A stretch of DNA of 22,582 nucleotides from Clostridia bacterium. GTDB lineage: Bacteria > Bacillota_A > Clostridia > Christensenellales > Aristaeellaceae. A program made the translations under genes and the position numbers. The stretch spans positions 1-22,582 of the forward strand of contig JAFWQM010000128.1 of assembly GCA_017509065.1 (NCBI GenBank), written 5' to 3'. Below are positions 13,653 through 21,450 of this stretch, piece after piece. The first letter of the stretch is position 1; each line of letters opens with the position of its first letter. Below the pieces are notes generated by a model, which saw only the letters and a list, made by a program, of their open reading frames with translations, made no database searches and was not told where the DNA came from.

Positions 13653-16631
13653 TTATGATTGCCGCCTTTTCCAGAAAGCAACGGCATGCTCGATCCACCC
13701 TTCGGCGGCGGTTTCCGTGCCGGGGCCGACGCCATGATCCACGCCGGGGAAGATTTCGCATTGGTACGGGACCCCAGCTTTTTTGAGCGCTTCCGCCATG
13801 CGGCGGGTGTTGTCGGGCTTTACGGTTTTGTCCGCGTCGCCGCACCAGATGTAGGTGGACGGATAGTCGGCGTTCACCTGCTCGTCCACGCTGGCAAAGG
13901 CTTCCATGGATGCCTCGGCGGGATCGCCCAGCAGCATGTTATGGGTCTGCTGCTCGGTCAGGTCCGGACGCATGCTGATGACGGGATAGGTCAGGATCAA
14001 CGCTTCGGGCTTTGGCAGATCATAATGGGAATAGCCTATGTTGGCCGTGCCGAAGCTGGCCGCCAGATGGCCGCCGGCGGAGGAACCCCACACGGACCAG
14101 TGGGCGGTGTCCAGCAGATATTCATCTGCTTTCGCAAAGATGTCCCGCACAGCCTGAGCCAGATCGTCCTGGGGCGCGGGGAATCGGGCCTGATCCTTCA
14201 CACGGTAATACACGATGAAGGCGGATATGCCCACTTCGTTGAGCTTTCTGGCGTAGGGCACGCCTTCAATAAAACTGCACACCATGGTATATCCGCCGCC
14301 GGGGCAGATCACCGCAAAAGGATGGCGCTGCCCATCCCGGAGCACAAAGCGGTCGTCCAGGGCGTAGGTGTTTTCCCGGTGGGCGTCCTTTTCCGCCTGC
14401 TCCATATCCATGTCCTTGGGCGGCACATATTTGGGAATTTGATTGAGCTGCTTATTGATGGCAATGATGCGCTCCTTGGGCATATCCGGCGCGCCCATGC
14501 GGATGAGCTGCAAAAGACTGAACTGCATCGTCGTGCGGCGGCGATCCTCGGCGCTCATGCCCTCACCGCTTTTCACTGTCTCCCGCCCGGTTTCCTGTTC
14601 CTTCTGCTTTGCTTTCGCGGCCCGGGCAGCGGTCATTTCCGCCAGAAGAGGCTTCACCAGTGCCGCAGCGTCCGGGGTCTGGGAAATATCCTTCAGCAAA
14701 TCCTTGACGGAATAGAAACCCTCGGGCGTTTCGATATCGAACCAGTTGAGCACCGTGCCCTGCTGGAAGCGATAGGCGGGATCGGGCTGGGATACATGAT
14801 TGAACGTTGCCTGCTCGGTCAAATCGCCCGCTATTGCAATGACGGTATAATTCCCCTCTGGCTGAGGTACGGTGAAATGGAAGAAATGATCCTCCGCCTG
14901 TTTTGTATATTTTGTTCCATTGACCAAAAGCAAAACTTCGGGCAGATTGCTGTACACCACAAATTCCGTGGTATCTCCATCCCGGTTAATAAATTCCTTG
15001 CCGCACAGATGCAGCATAGGTTCATTCGTCAGCCAGGCCTGGTAGGCATAAAAAGCGTCCTTCCGTATTTTGCGGTCAAAAGTCACCAAGCCCTTGTTGT
15101 TGCGTCCCTTGGTGCCGCCCTCCTCCCGGGCGTCGGCAGCGAAATCAAACATATTCCACACATGGGTGGCCCACAGGTATTTCCGGGAATACAGCTGCTT
15201 GATCAGGCTTTCGTGGTAGATCATCTGGTACTCGTTGCTGTAATCACCGGGTTCGGGGTGGGAGGAATGCCACAGGCTGTTTTCGCAGCCGTATTCCGAT
15301 ACACCCACCGGCAAATCGGGATGAAGGGCGTGAAAGCTGTCAAACCAGGGACCGTTATCCTCCAGCCGCCCGCCGTACCAACCGAAATAATGGTTGTAGG
15401 AAAGCACGTCCGGCACATCCAAAAGGGGATGATCCGTAGGCAAGGGCGATATGCAGGCCATGGTGGTGAGACGGGTATCGTCCATCTCGTGGCACAAATC
15501 GTTCAGCTTTTGATGGAAGGGCACCAGCGTTTCCTGATCACCGTGGGCCATGGTGATTTCGTTGCTCAGGCCCCACACCACGATGGAGGGATGATTGTAA
15601 TTCTGCTCAATCAATTCCCGCATCTGGCTCAGAGCGTTTTCCCGAGCGTTGTCCAGGTGTTCGCTGATGTAGGGGATCTCCGTCCACACCACGATGCCCA
15701 GTTTATCGCATAGATCGTAGGTATGTTGATCATGCTGATAATGAGCCAGGCGTACGGTAGTGGCACCCATATCGTACACATGGCGCAGGCTTTCCTCCAT
15801 GTCCGCTTCGGAAATGGCGTTGCCCTTGCCCAGCCAGTCCTGGTGCATGGCTACACCCCGCAGGGGGTAGCTTTCTCCGTTCAGGATAAATCCTTCATTG
15901 GGATCAATGTGGAAGGAGCGGATACCAAAGGGAATTTCCAGAGCATCACACAGCGTATCGCCGTTATACAGATTAGCTTTCAGCGTGTACAGATGGGGAT
16001 GCTTCCGGCCTTGCCACAGAATAGGCTTTTCCACACGGAATGTTACTTCATTCCCTGTCAGGGTTTCCCCATTCAATTCAAACGCAGCCTGACCGCCGGT
16101 GGTGCTTGCAGATACAAGCACGTCAGCGGAGCCATCATCCAACACCTTGGGCGTCACCCGGATGCCGCAGCCGCCCAAAGTATCCATGTCAAAATGGATT
16201 TTAGGCAATACCACCAGCCGCACCGCACGATAGATGCCGCCGTAAAAGGTGAAATCGGCATTCTGCGGGTACACGGTATCGCAGGCAGCGTTGCTGACGG
16301 CGACGGTCAGGTGGTTGTCACCAGCCTTCAAGTATTCCGAAATGTTGAAACGAAACCGGCTGTAGCCGCCATGGTGCTCGCCGATGAAATGACCGTTCAG
16401 CGTCACCTTGGCGGAAGCGGATACGCCGTCAAACTCCAGATAGACTTCCTCGTCGGCTTTTCTGTCCGGCACGGCGAAGGTTTTTTCATACACGCATTCA
16501 CCTCGCCAGTAATCCCCGCCGCCGTCTTGGCCGTCCAAGGCGTTCCATGTATGGGGCAGCGTGACGGGCACGCGGTTTTCTCCGGGTTTCAAAAATAGCC
16601 AATTGTCATTGAATGGAATCATGGTACGCAT
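13653..16631 (-). CDS. GH2 glycosidase fused to an alpha/beta-hydrolase esterase
   Basis: A 992-residue two-enzyme fusion, cytoplasmic. Residues 1-about 165 are the GH2 sugar-binding sandwich, followed by the Ig-like domain, then the TIM barrel (about 245-540) with acid/base Glu358 (WGLSNEI) and nucleophile Glu446 (VSEYG). Residues about 640-745 are the helical tail often ending beta-galactosidase-like GH2 proteins. Instead of stopping there, the protein continues into a BD-FAE/acetyl-xylan-esterase-like hydrolase: oxyanion loop CPGGGY (776-781), nucleophile Ser851 (GSSAGG), Asp934 (GDADKTV) and His966 (GVDHG). A beta-galactosidase or beta-glucuronidase joined to a deacylase would suit acetylated galactan or glucuronate-bearing side chains; specificity is inferred. 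Start: ATG 16631, ten bases after AGGAG (a little long); ATG 16622 is the alternative, while 16685 lies in a hairpin and is rejected. Confidence 0.88.
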   Translation of the reverse strand: MRTMIPFNDNWLFLKPGENRVPVTLPHTWNALDGQDGGGDYWRGECVYEKTFAVPDRKADEEVYLEFDGVSASAKVTLNGHFIGEHHGGYSRFRFNISEYLKAGDNHLTVAVSNAACDTVYPQNADFTFYGGIYRAVRLVVLPKIHFDMDTLGGCGIRVTPKVLDDGSADVLVSASTTGGQAAFELNGETLTGNEVTFRVEKPILWQGRKHPHLYTLKANLYNGDTLCDALEIPFGIRSFHIDPNEGFILNGESYPLRGVAMHQDWLGKGNAISEADMEESLRHVYDMGATTVRLAHYQHDQHTYDLCDKLGIVVWTEIPYISEHLDNARENALSQMRELIEQNYNHPSIVVWGLSNEITMAHGDQETLVPFHQKLNDLCHEMDDTRLTTMACISPLPTDHPLLDVPDVLSYNHYFGWYGGRLEDNGPWFDSFHALHPDLPVGVSEYGCENSLWHSSHPEPGDYSNEYQMIYHESLIKQLYSRKYLWATHVWNMFDFAADAREEGGTKGRNNKGLVTFDRKIRKDAFYAYQAWLTNEPMLHLCGKEFINRDGDTTEFVVYSNLPEVLLLVNGTKYTKQAEDHFFHFTVPQPEGNYTVIAIAGDLTEQATFNHVSQPDPAYRFQQGTVLNWFDIETPEGFYSVKDLLKDISQTPDAAALVKPLLAEMTAARAAKAKQKEQETGRETVKSGEGMSAEDRRRTTMQFSLLQLIRMGAPDMPKERIIAINKQLNQIPKYVPPKDMDMEQAEKDAHRENTYALDDRFVLRDGQRHPFAVICPGGGYTMVCSFIEGVPYARKLNEVGISAFIVYYRVKDQARFPAPQDDLAQAVRDIFAKADEYLLDTAHWSVWGSSAGGHLAASFGTANIGYSHYDLPKPEALILTYPVISMRPDLTEQQTHNMLLGDPAEASMEAFASVDEQVNADYPSTYIWCGDADKTVKPDNTRRMAEALKKAGVPYQCEIFPGVDHGVGPGTETAAEGWIEHAVAFWKRRQS

Positions 16632-16659
16632 ACCCGTCACGCTCCTATCGTGTTTTTTG

Positions 16660-16742
16660 GGGGGAAACCTCTCTTTGGAGGTCAAAGAGAGGTTTCCCCC
16701 AAGCCCCCTTCCGAGAAAACCAAATAGGGGTAAATGGGGCTT
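16660..16742. repeat. Structured intercistronic element with an 18-base-pair inverted repeat
   Basis: GGGGGAAACCTCTCTTTG (16660-16677) is perfectly complementary to 16683-16700, with a five-base loop. Next to it AAGCCCC (16701-16707) pairs with GGGGCTT (16736-16742). The element fills most of the 119-base gap between the two GH2 genes. Neither orientation puts a T-run after the long stem, so it is not a normal terminator. It could be a stabilising or processing stem in the operon mRNA, or a dispersed palindromic repeat. Confidence 0.75.
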
Positions 16743-16750
16743 TTATCGTT

Positions 16751-19258
16751 TCATTTTTTAACGGGAAGAACGAGTTCCGTTTTTTTCAATCCTTCAGTGG
16801 ACACGGTTAACTTCACTTCGCCAGCTTTATCACCCGCGCGCAGCACCGCCAGGGCGCGGCCCAAATAGCTGGTGAATTGGCCCTTGGCATAGTTTTCGTC
16901 GGTGATGGGATTGCCGCTGCCAAAGCCCAGCAGCTCCGCCGCGCCGTTGACTTCCGCTTTCAAAAGCCTGTCGGCGTCGGGCACCACGTTTCCGTTTTCG
17001 TCGATCAGCTCTGCGTTCACATAGCACAGGGATTCGCCGTCGGCCATCATTGCTTCCGTTTCCGCGGTCAGGCGGACAGCAACGGGTTTTCCAACGGTTT
17101 TGAGCACGGCGCGGGAAACTTCTTTTCCAGCCGTATAGCTGACCGCTTCCACGGTACCGGGCTGGTATTCCGCCCGGAAGAGGAAGGTGAGCGGCATATC
17201 TTGGACCAGCGCTTCGCCCGCCTTTTTGCGGCCAACGCTGATACCATTCACCAGCAGCTCCACTTCCTCCGCGCTGCTGAACACGGCGACGTCCACGGGC
17301 TTTCCTTCCTGGCCCTGCCAGTTCCAGCGCTGCCACACGCCGGGGAAGCCCCAGCTGGACAGGGTTTCCACCTTGCCGATGACCGCGGGGTCATAGGAGA
17401 ACAGGCCGGTTTCCTGGCTGCCCCACACGATGCGGCGATAGACGCCCTGGGGACGAATCTGGCCAGTCACGTCAAAGTCCGCGTCGTTGGCAGTACGCCA
17501 GGGGAAGGGCGAAGGCGCGCCCCAGGGATTGCCGATGTTGGGGTCGCCGGGCTCGTAGAAGGTGGCCTTGCCGATGCCCGCTTCGCCGATGTAGTCCCAG
17601 GCCGTCCAGGTGAAATCGCCAATGACCCAGGGCGTTTTTTCGATCATGGGCCAGTGCACGCCGATTTCCTTGGGATAGTTTTCGCTGCCCAGGATCACCC
17701 GCTCGGGGAACATCTGGTGATCCTGCTCGTACTTGCCCTCCAGATAGTTGTAGCCCACCACGTCCAATCCGTTGGCAAAGCCCTCGGTGTACTGCTCCCA
17801 AAGCAGATCCTTCTTGCCGCCGATGTCGGCGTTCTGCAAGCCGCCGGTGAGACCTTCCATCCGCTTCTTCATCTGCTCAGCCATGATGAAATCATCCAGC
17901 CCGTTCCAGAACGAGCAGATGCTGTTGGAAATGGGGCGGCTGGGGTCGAGCCTGCGGATCGTATCCGCCAGCTTCGCCGCCAACACATAGCCGTCGTTCA
18001 GGCCGCCGCGCTCGGTGATCTCGTTGCCGGTAGACCAGAGCGTGACGCAGGGATGGCAGCGGTCACGCTTCACAAAGGCAGTCAGATCCTTTTCCCAGTC
18101 GGTTTCAAAATATTGGTTGTAATCACCGGGCTGCTTGCCCATGCCCCAGGCGTCAAAGGCCTCGTCGAACACGTACATGCCAAGCCGGTCGCAGGCCTCG
18201 ACCAGGGCGGCAGAGGGCGGGTTGTGCGTAGTGCGGATCGCATTGAAGCCCACTTCCTTGAGCTTGCGCACCTTTCTCGCCTCGGCATCGTACACGCTCA
18301 CAGTGCCGATGGGACCGTTGTCATGATGCAGGCAGCCGCCGCGCAGCTTGACTTCCTTGCCGTTGATCCGCAGACCGTGCTTCACGTCTGCTTCAATGGT
18401 GCGGATGCCGAACAGCACGCTTTCCGTGTCCTCGGCGGGCTGGTCATTGGGGATAATATGCGTTTTGAAGGTGCCGGTATCCTTCACCATGGCTTGCAGG
18501 CGGTACAGGTTGGGATGCCCGGCGTCCCACAGCTGCGGCTCATCCACGGTCAGGGTCATGTAAGCCTTGCCGACGCTCATGGGCTGCACCTGGGTCAGGG
18601 TTTTGCTGGTTTTGACCGTCTCGCCAGTCCTGTCGTCGATCAGGGCGAAGATGACCTCCGCTAGCCGATTTTCCGCGTATTCGTTTTTGATTTCAGCGGA
18701 CACCTGCAAATAAGCGGTCTCCGGCGCGCCGTCGGCCTTGTATTCGATCTTTTTCGCATAGCCAGACAGCCCGCCGAAGGCCACATGCAGCTTGGGAGTA
18801 TGTACCAATTCGACGCCCCGGAACAGGCCCGCGCCGGAGTACCAGCGGGAGTTGGGCTGCATGCTGGGGTTCAGGGTGATGACGACGCGATTCATCTGTC
18901 CCGGATAGACCAGGCGGGTGATGTCCGTCTCAAATGGCGCGTAGCCGTAATGCTGCAAACAGGCCAGGCTGCCGTTGACCTCGACGGTTGCGTTCATCAT
19001 GGCTCCGTCCAGCCGCAGGAAGATCTGATCGTTTTCCCAGTCTGCCGGAATCTTGATCTCCTTGGCGTAATGGGCCACGCCCGCGTTATAATAGCCGCTG
19101 GCCGGGCCGGAAACCGCCTCCGGGAAAACGTCGCTCTCGATCATATAATCATGAGGCAGGTTGACCTTTCTGTCCCCAAAGATCCCGTGAAGGCGCTTCC
19201 CCAGGTCCACCTGACCCAGGCCAAAGTCCCAGTCCCGATTGATTTTCATGCTGCGCAT
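16751..19258 (-). CDS. GH2 beta-galactosidase-like enzyme with DUF4982 and C-terminal Ig domain
   Basis: An 835-residue cytoplasmic GH2 enzyme, no signal peptide. Domains: jelly-roll sugar-binding (about 1-170, LPHDYMIESD, SGYYNAGVAHY), Ig-like (about 175-285), TIM barrel (about 290-600), DUF4982 (about 645-700, VELLVNGISVGRKKAG) and a C-terminal Ig-like domain (about 720-835, LGFGSGNP). Acid/base Glu413 (WSTGNEI) and nucleophile Glu526 (LGSENYP) are intact, as are RGGCLHHDNG and RTTHNPPS, which bind sugar in the family. Most such proteins in gut bacteria are beta-galactosidases, but beta-glucuronidase or exo-beta-1,3 activity is possible. Start: ATG 19258 with AAGGAGG nine bases upstream, inside the previous gene's stop (TAAGGAGG), so the two are translationally coupled. 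It stands third in the visible operon. Confidence 0.9.
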   Translation of the reverse strand: MRSMKINRDWDFGLGQVDLGKRLHGIFGDRKVNLPHDYMIESDVFPEAVSGPASGYYNAGVAHYAKEIKIPADWENDQIFLRLDGAMMNATVEVNGSLACLQHYGYAPFETDITRLVYPGQMNRVVITLNPSMQPNSRWYSGAGLFRGVELVHTPKLHVAFGGLSGYAKKIEYKADGAPETAYLQVSAEIKNEYAENRLAEVIFALIDDRTGETVKTSKTLTQVQPMSVGKAYMTLTVDEPQLWDAGHPNLYRLQAMVKDTGTFKTHIIPNDQPAEDTESVLFGIRTIEADVKHGLRINGKEVKLRGGCLHHDNGPIGTVSVYDAEARKVRKLKEVGFNAIRTTHNPPSAALVEACDRLGMYVFDEAFDAWGMGKQPGDYNQYFETDWEKDLTAFVKRDRCHPCVTLWSTGNEITERGGLNDGYVLAAKLADTIRRLDPSRPISNSICSFWNGLDDFIMAEQMKKRMEGLTGGLQNADIGGKKDLLWEQYTEGFANGLDVVGYNYLEGKYEQDHQMFPERVILGSENYPKEIGVHWPMIEKTPWVIGDFTWTAWDYIGEAGIGKATFYEPGDPNIGNPWGAPSPFPWRTANDADFDVTGQIRPQGVYRRIVWGSQETGLFSYDPAVIGKVETLSSWGFPGVWQRWNWQGQEGKPVDVAVFSSAEEVELLVNGISVGRKKAGEALVQDMPLTFLFRAEYQPGTVEAVSYTAGKEVSRAVLKTVGKPVAVRLTAETEAMMADGESLCYVNAELIDENGNVVPDADRLLKAEVNGAAELLGFGSGNPITDENYAKGQFTSYLGRALAVLRAGDKAGEVKLTVSTEGLKKTELVLPVKK

Positions 19259-19272
19259 GGCTTACGTCCTCC

Positions 19273-21438
19273 TTACTTCTCTGTCCAGAAGGTATATTTG
19301 CCGGGGTTCACCCAGGTTTCTTTCCCGTTCAAGCAAACCTTGGTAGGAACCGGCGTTTCCAGTTCGTAGCGGATACCGTCTTCCTGACATACCCACAAGG
19401 CGCTGATCGTGCCGTGGCGGGTGTCCAGCCTGGCTTGCAGCCAGCCCAGGCGCGAGTCGGGCTGCGGGGCGTAAATCAATTCCTCAAAGCCGGGCTTGTC
19501 CTCGGCGTGCTGAATTCCCGCCGCCTGCTCGAATACCCAGTCCGCCACTGCGCCGTAGGAATAATGGTTGAAGGAATTCATATCCTTGCTCCAGAAAGAG
19601 CCGTCTGGCTTGATGCCGTCCCAGTGCTCCCAGATGGTGGTGGCCCCCTTGGTGACAGGGTACAGCCAGCTGGGATATTCCCTGCGCAGCACCAGCGACC
19701 AGGCCAGATCGGCGTGGCCATAGTTGCTCAGCACATGCAGGATGTAGGGCGTGCCCACAAAGCCGGTGCGCAGCTGCACGCCGTCTGCCTTGACCATCTC
19801 GGCCAGGGCATCGGCGGTCTTTTGCGCATCCTTTGCCAAGCCGAAATGAACAGCCAGCACATGCTCGGTCTGGGTCTTGTATTCGGGGAAGGCTTTGCGG
19901 AATGCAGCTACGATATCCGCATGCAGCTTTTCATAAGCGGAAACATCCTTGCCCAGCAGCTTGCCGGCCTTTACCACCAATTCCGTGGAATGGGCGTAGA
20001 AGGCGCTGGCGATGAAATCTTCCCGGGAAGAACCCTTATAGCTGCCGTCGGGGGCGTCCAGACCCAGCCAGTCTCCAAAGTGGAAATGGTCGATCCACAG
20101 ATTCGGCGCTTTGGTGACAGAGGTGATGTAATCCACCCACCTGCGCATGCTGTCAAACTGATCTTCCAGCACGGCCTTGTCGCCGTAGGTCTGGTACACC
20201 TGCCAGGGGCAGATAGCGGCGGCGTCACCCCAGGCGGCGCTGCTGGGCCCTTCGGGCATCAGATCGGGGATCACCTGGCCCACCTCGCCGCTTTCCCGCT
20301 GGTCGGCGGCCAGATCGTGGAGCCATTTTTTGAAGAATTTTTCCGTGTCGAACAGGTAGCTGGCGGTTTTGATGAACACCTGGGCGTCTCCCGTCCAGCC
20401 CAGACGCTCGTCCCGCTGGGGGCAATCGGTGGGCACGTCCAGGAAGTTGCCCCGCTGGCCCCACACAATGTTGGAAAACAGCTGGTTGAGTTCCTCGTTG
20501 CCGCTTTTCAGCCAGCCGGTGCGCTTCATATCGGAATGCACGGCGATGGCGGTGATATTCTCCGGCTTGGCTTCTCCCGGCCAGGACAGCAGCCGGATGT
20601 ACCGGAAGCCGAAGAAGGTCAGCTCCGGATGCCAGGTCTGCTGCCCGTCCCGGCAGATATACCTTGCCTGAGCCTTGGCGCTGCGGTAGTTTTCGTTGTA
20701 CCAGTTTCCGTCCTGATCCTGCACCTCGGCGTGATCGAACAGCACCTCATCCCCGGCGTGGGCGTTCAGCGTGATTTCCACGTAGCCGGTGACCTCCTGG
20801 CCAAAGTCCACCACGGTGTCGCCCTGGGGCGTTTTGAAAATGCTTTTCGCGGCGATGCGCTCCGTCTCCCGGATGGCTTCGCCCTCCTGGGGAATCAGGA
20901 TGTCCTTGCTCCATGTCAGCGGCTTCACCGGCTGCCAATCCGTGGGCTCGATTCGGGCGTCGCAGGTTTCGCCGTCGTAGATTTCGCTGAACAGGATGCG
21001 GCTCTTTGCCCATTGCCAGGTTTCATCCGTCAGGATGGTTTCTTCCGTGCCGTCGGCATAACAAATATGCAGCGAAGCGATCAGCCCGCAGGGCTGGGCC
21101 ATCCGCCGCTGCTTATCCTCGCTGTTCAGCCAGCCCGGCATGGGCGAGCTGAACCAGCCCCGGCCTACGGTGATGCACAGCTCGTTTTCTTTTTGCAGCA
21201 GGGCCGTCACATCATACGTCTGCACCTGCAGGCGGTGATCATAGCTGGTCCAGCCGGGGGCCAGCACATAGTCGCTCACCCGCTGACCGTTGATTTCGGC
21301 TTCATAAATGCCTAACGCGGTGATTTCCAGTTCGGCTTTTTTAATTGCTTTTTCAGCAGCAAACATTTTCCTGAACACAGGGCAAATATTGCCTGTGTCC
21401 TGCGATACTGTGATCCAGGAACTGGTTTTGATGTCCAT
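19273..21438 (-). CDS. GH78 alpha-L-rhamnosidase (short form)
   Basis: A 721-residue cytoplasmic rhamnosidase. It lacks the Fn3-like first domain of the operon's other GH78 and starts almost directly with the Bac_rhamnosid_N beta-sandwich (LGIYEAEINGQRVSDYVLAP, 43-62). The (alpha/alpha)6 barrel follows (about 310-615), then a short C-terminal sandwich ending WVNPGKYTFWTEK. Catalytic signatures: DCPQRDERLGWTGD with Asp338 and probable general acid Glu344, and TTIWEHWDG with the probable base Glu604. The acid motif is one residue longer than in the other GH78, so the two come from different branches and probably prefer different rhamnose linkages. Start: ATG 21438, seven bases after AAGGAGG, which overlaps the stop of the GH3 gene (TAAGGAGG). 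The gene is very G+C-rich, unlike the other GH78. Confidence 0.92.
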   Translation of the reverse strand: MDIKTSSWITVSQDTGNICPVFRKMFAAEKAIKKAELEITALGIYEAEINGQRVSDYVLAPGWTSYDHRLQVQTYDVTALLQKENELCITVGRGWFSSPMPGWLNSEDKQRRMAQPCGLIASLHICYADGTEETILTDETWQWAKSRILFSEIYDGETCDARIEPTDWQPVKPLTWSKDILIPQEGEAIRETERIAAKSIFKTPQGDTVVDFGQEVTGYVEITLNAHAGDEVLFDHAEVQDQDGNWYNENYRSAKAQARYICRDGQQTWHPELTFFGFRYIRLLSWPGEAKPENITAIAVHSDMKRTGWLKSGNEELNQLFSNIVWGQRGNFLDVPTDCPQRDERLGWTGDAQVFIKTASYLFDTEKFFKKWLHDLAADQRESGEVGQVIPDLMPEGPSSAAWGDAAAICPWQVYQTYGDKAVLEDQFDSMRRWVDYITSVTKAPNLWIDHFHFGDWLGLDAPDGSYKGSSREDFIASAFYAHSTELVVKAGKLLGKDVSAYEKLHADIVAAFRKAFPEYKTQTEHVLAVHFGLAKDAQKTADALAEMVKADGVQLRTGFVGTPYILHVLSNYGHADLAWSLVLRREYPSWLYPVTKGATTIWEHWDGIKPDGSFWSKDMNSFNHYSYGAVADWVFEQAAGIQHAEDKPGFEELIYAPQPDSRLGWLQARLDTRHGTISALWVCQEDGIRYELETPVPTKVCLNGKETWVNPGKYTFWTEK

Positions 21439-21450
21439 GGGGCGTCCTCC

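Noticed and set aside
13659..15713. 684-codon plus-strand frame opposite the GH2-esterase, and similar long antisense frames at 16877-18664, 19414-21315 and 269-1255
   Set aside because: They mirror G+C-rich coding strands; translations are rich in His, Gly and Gln with no recognisable family, while the opposite strand carries complete enzymes with catalytic motifs.
16632..16685. Upstream start of the GH2-esterase at 16685
   Set aside because: The extra 18 residues come from the hairpin arm, have no ribosome binding site and add nothing that GH2 proteins share.
16660..16700. The 18-base-pair inverted repeat as a rho-independent terminator
   Set aside because: On the minus strand, the direction of transcription, the stem is followed by an A-run rather than a T-run, and on the plus strand by AAGCCCCC. 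The operon continues beyond it.
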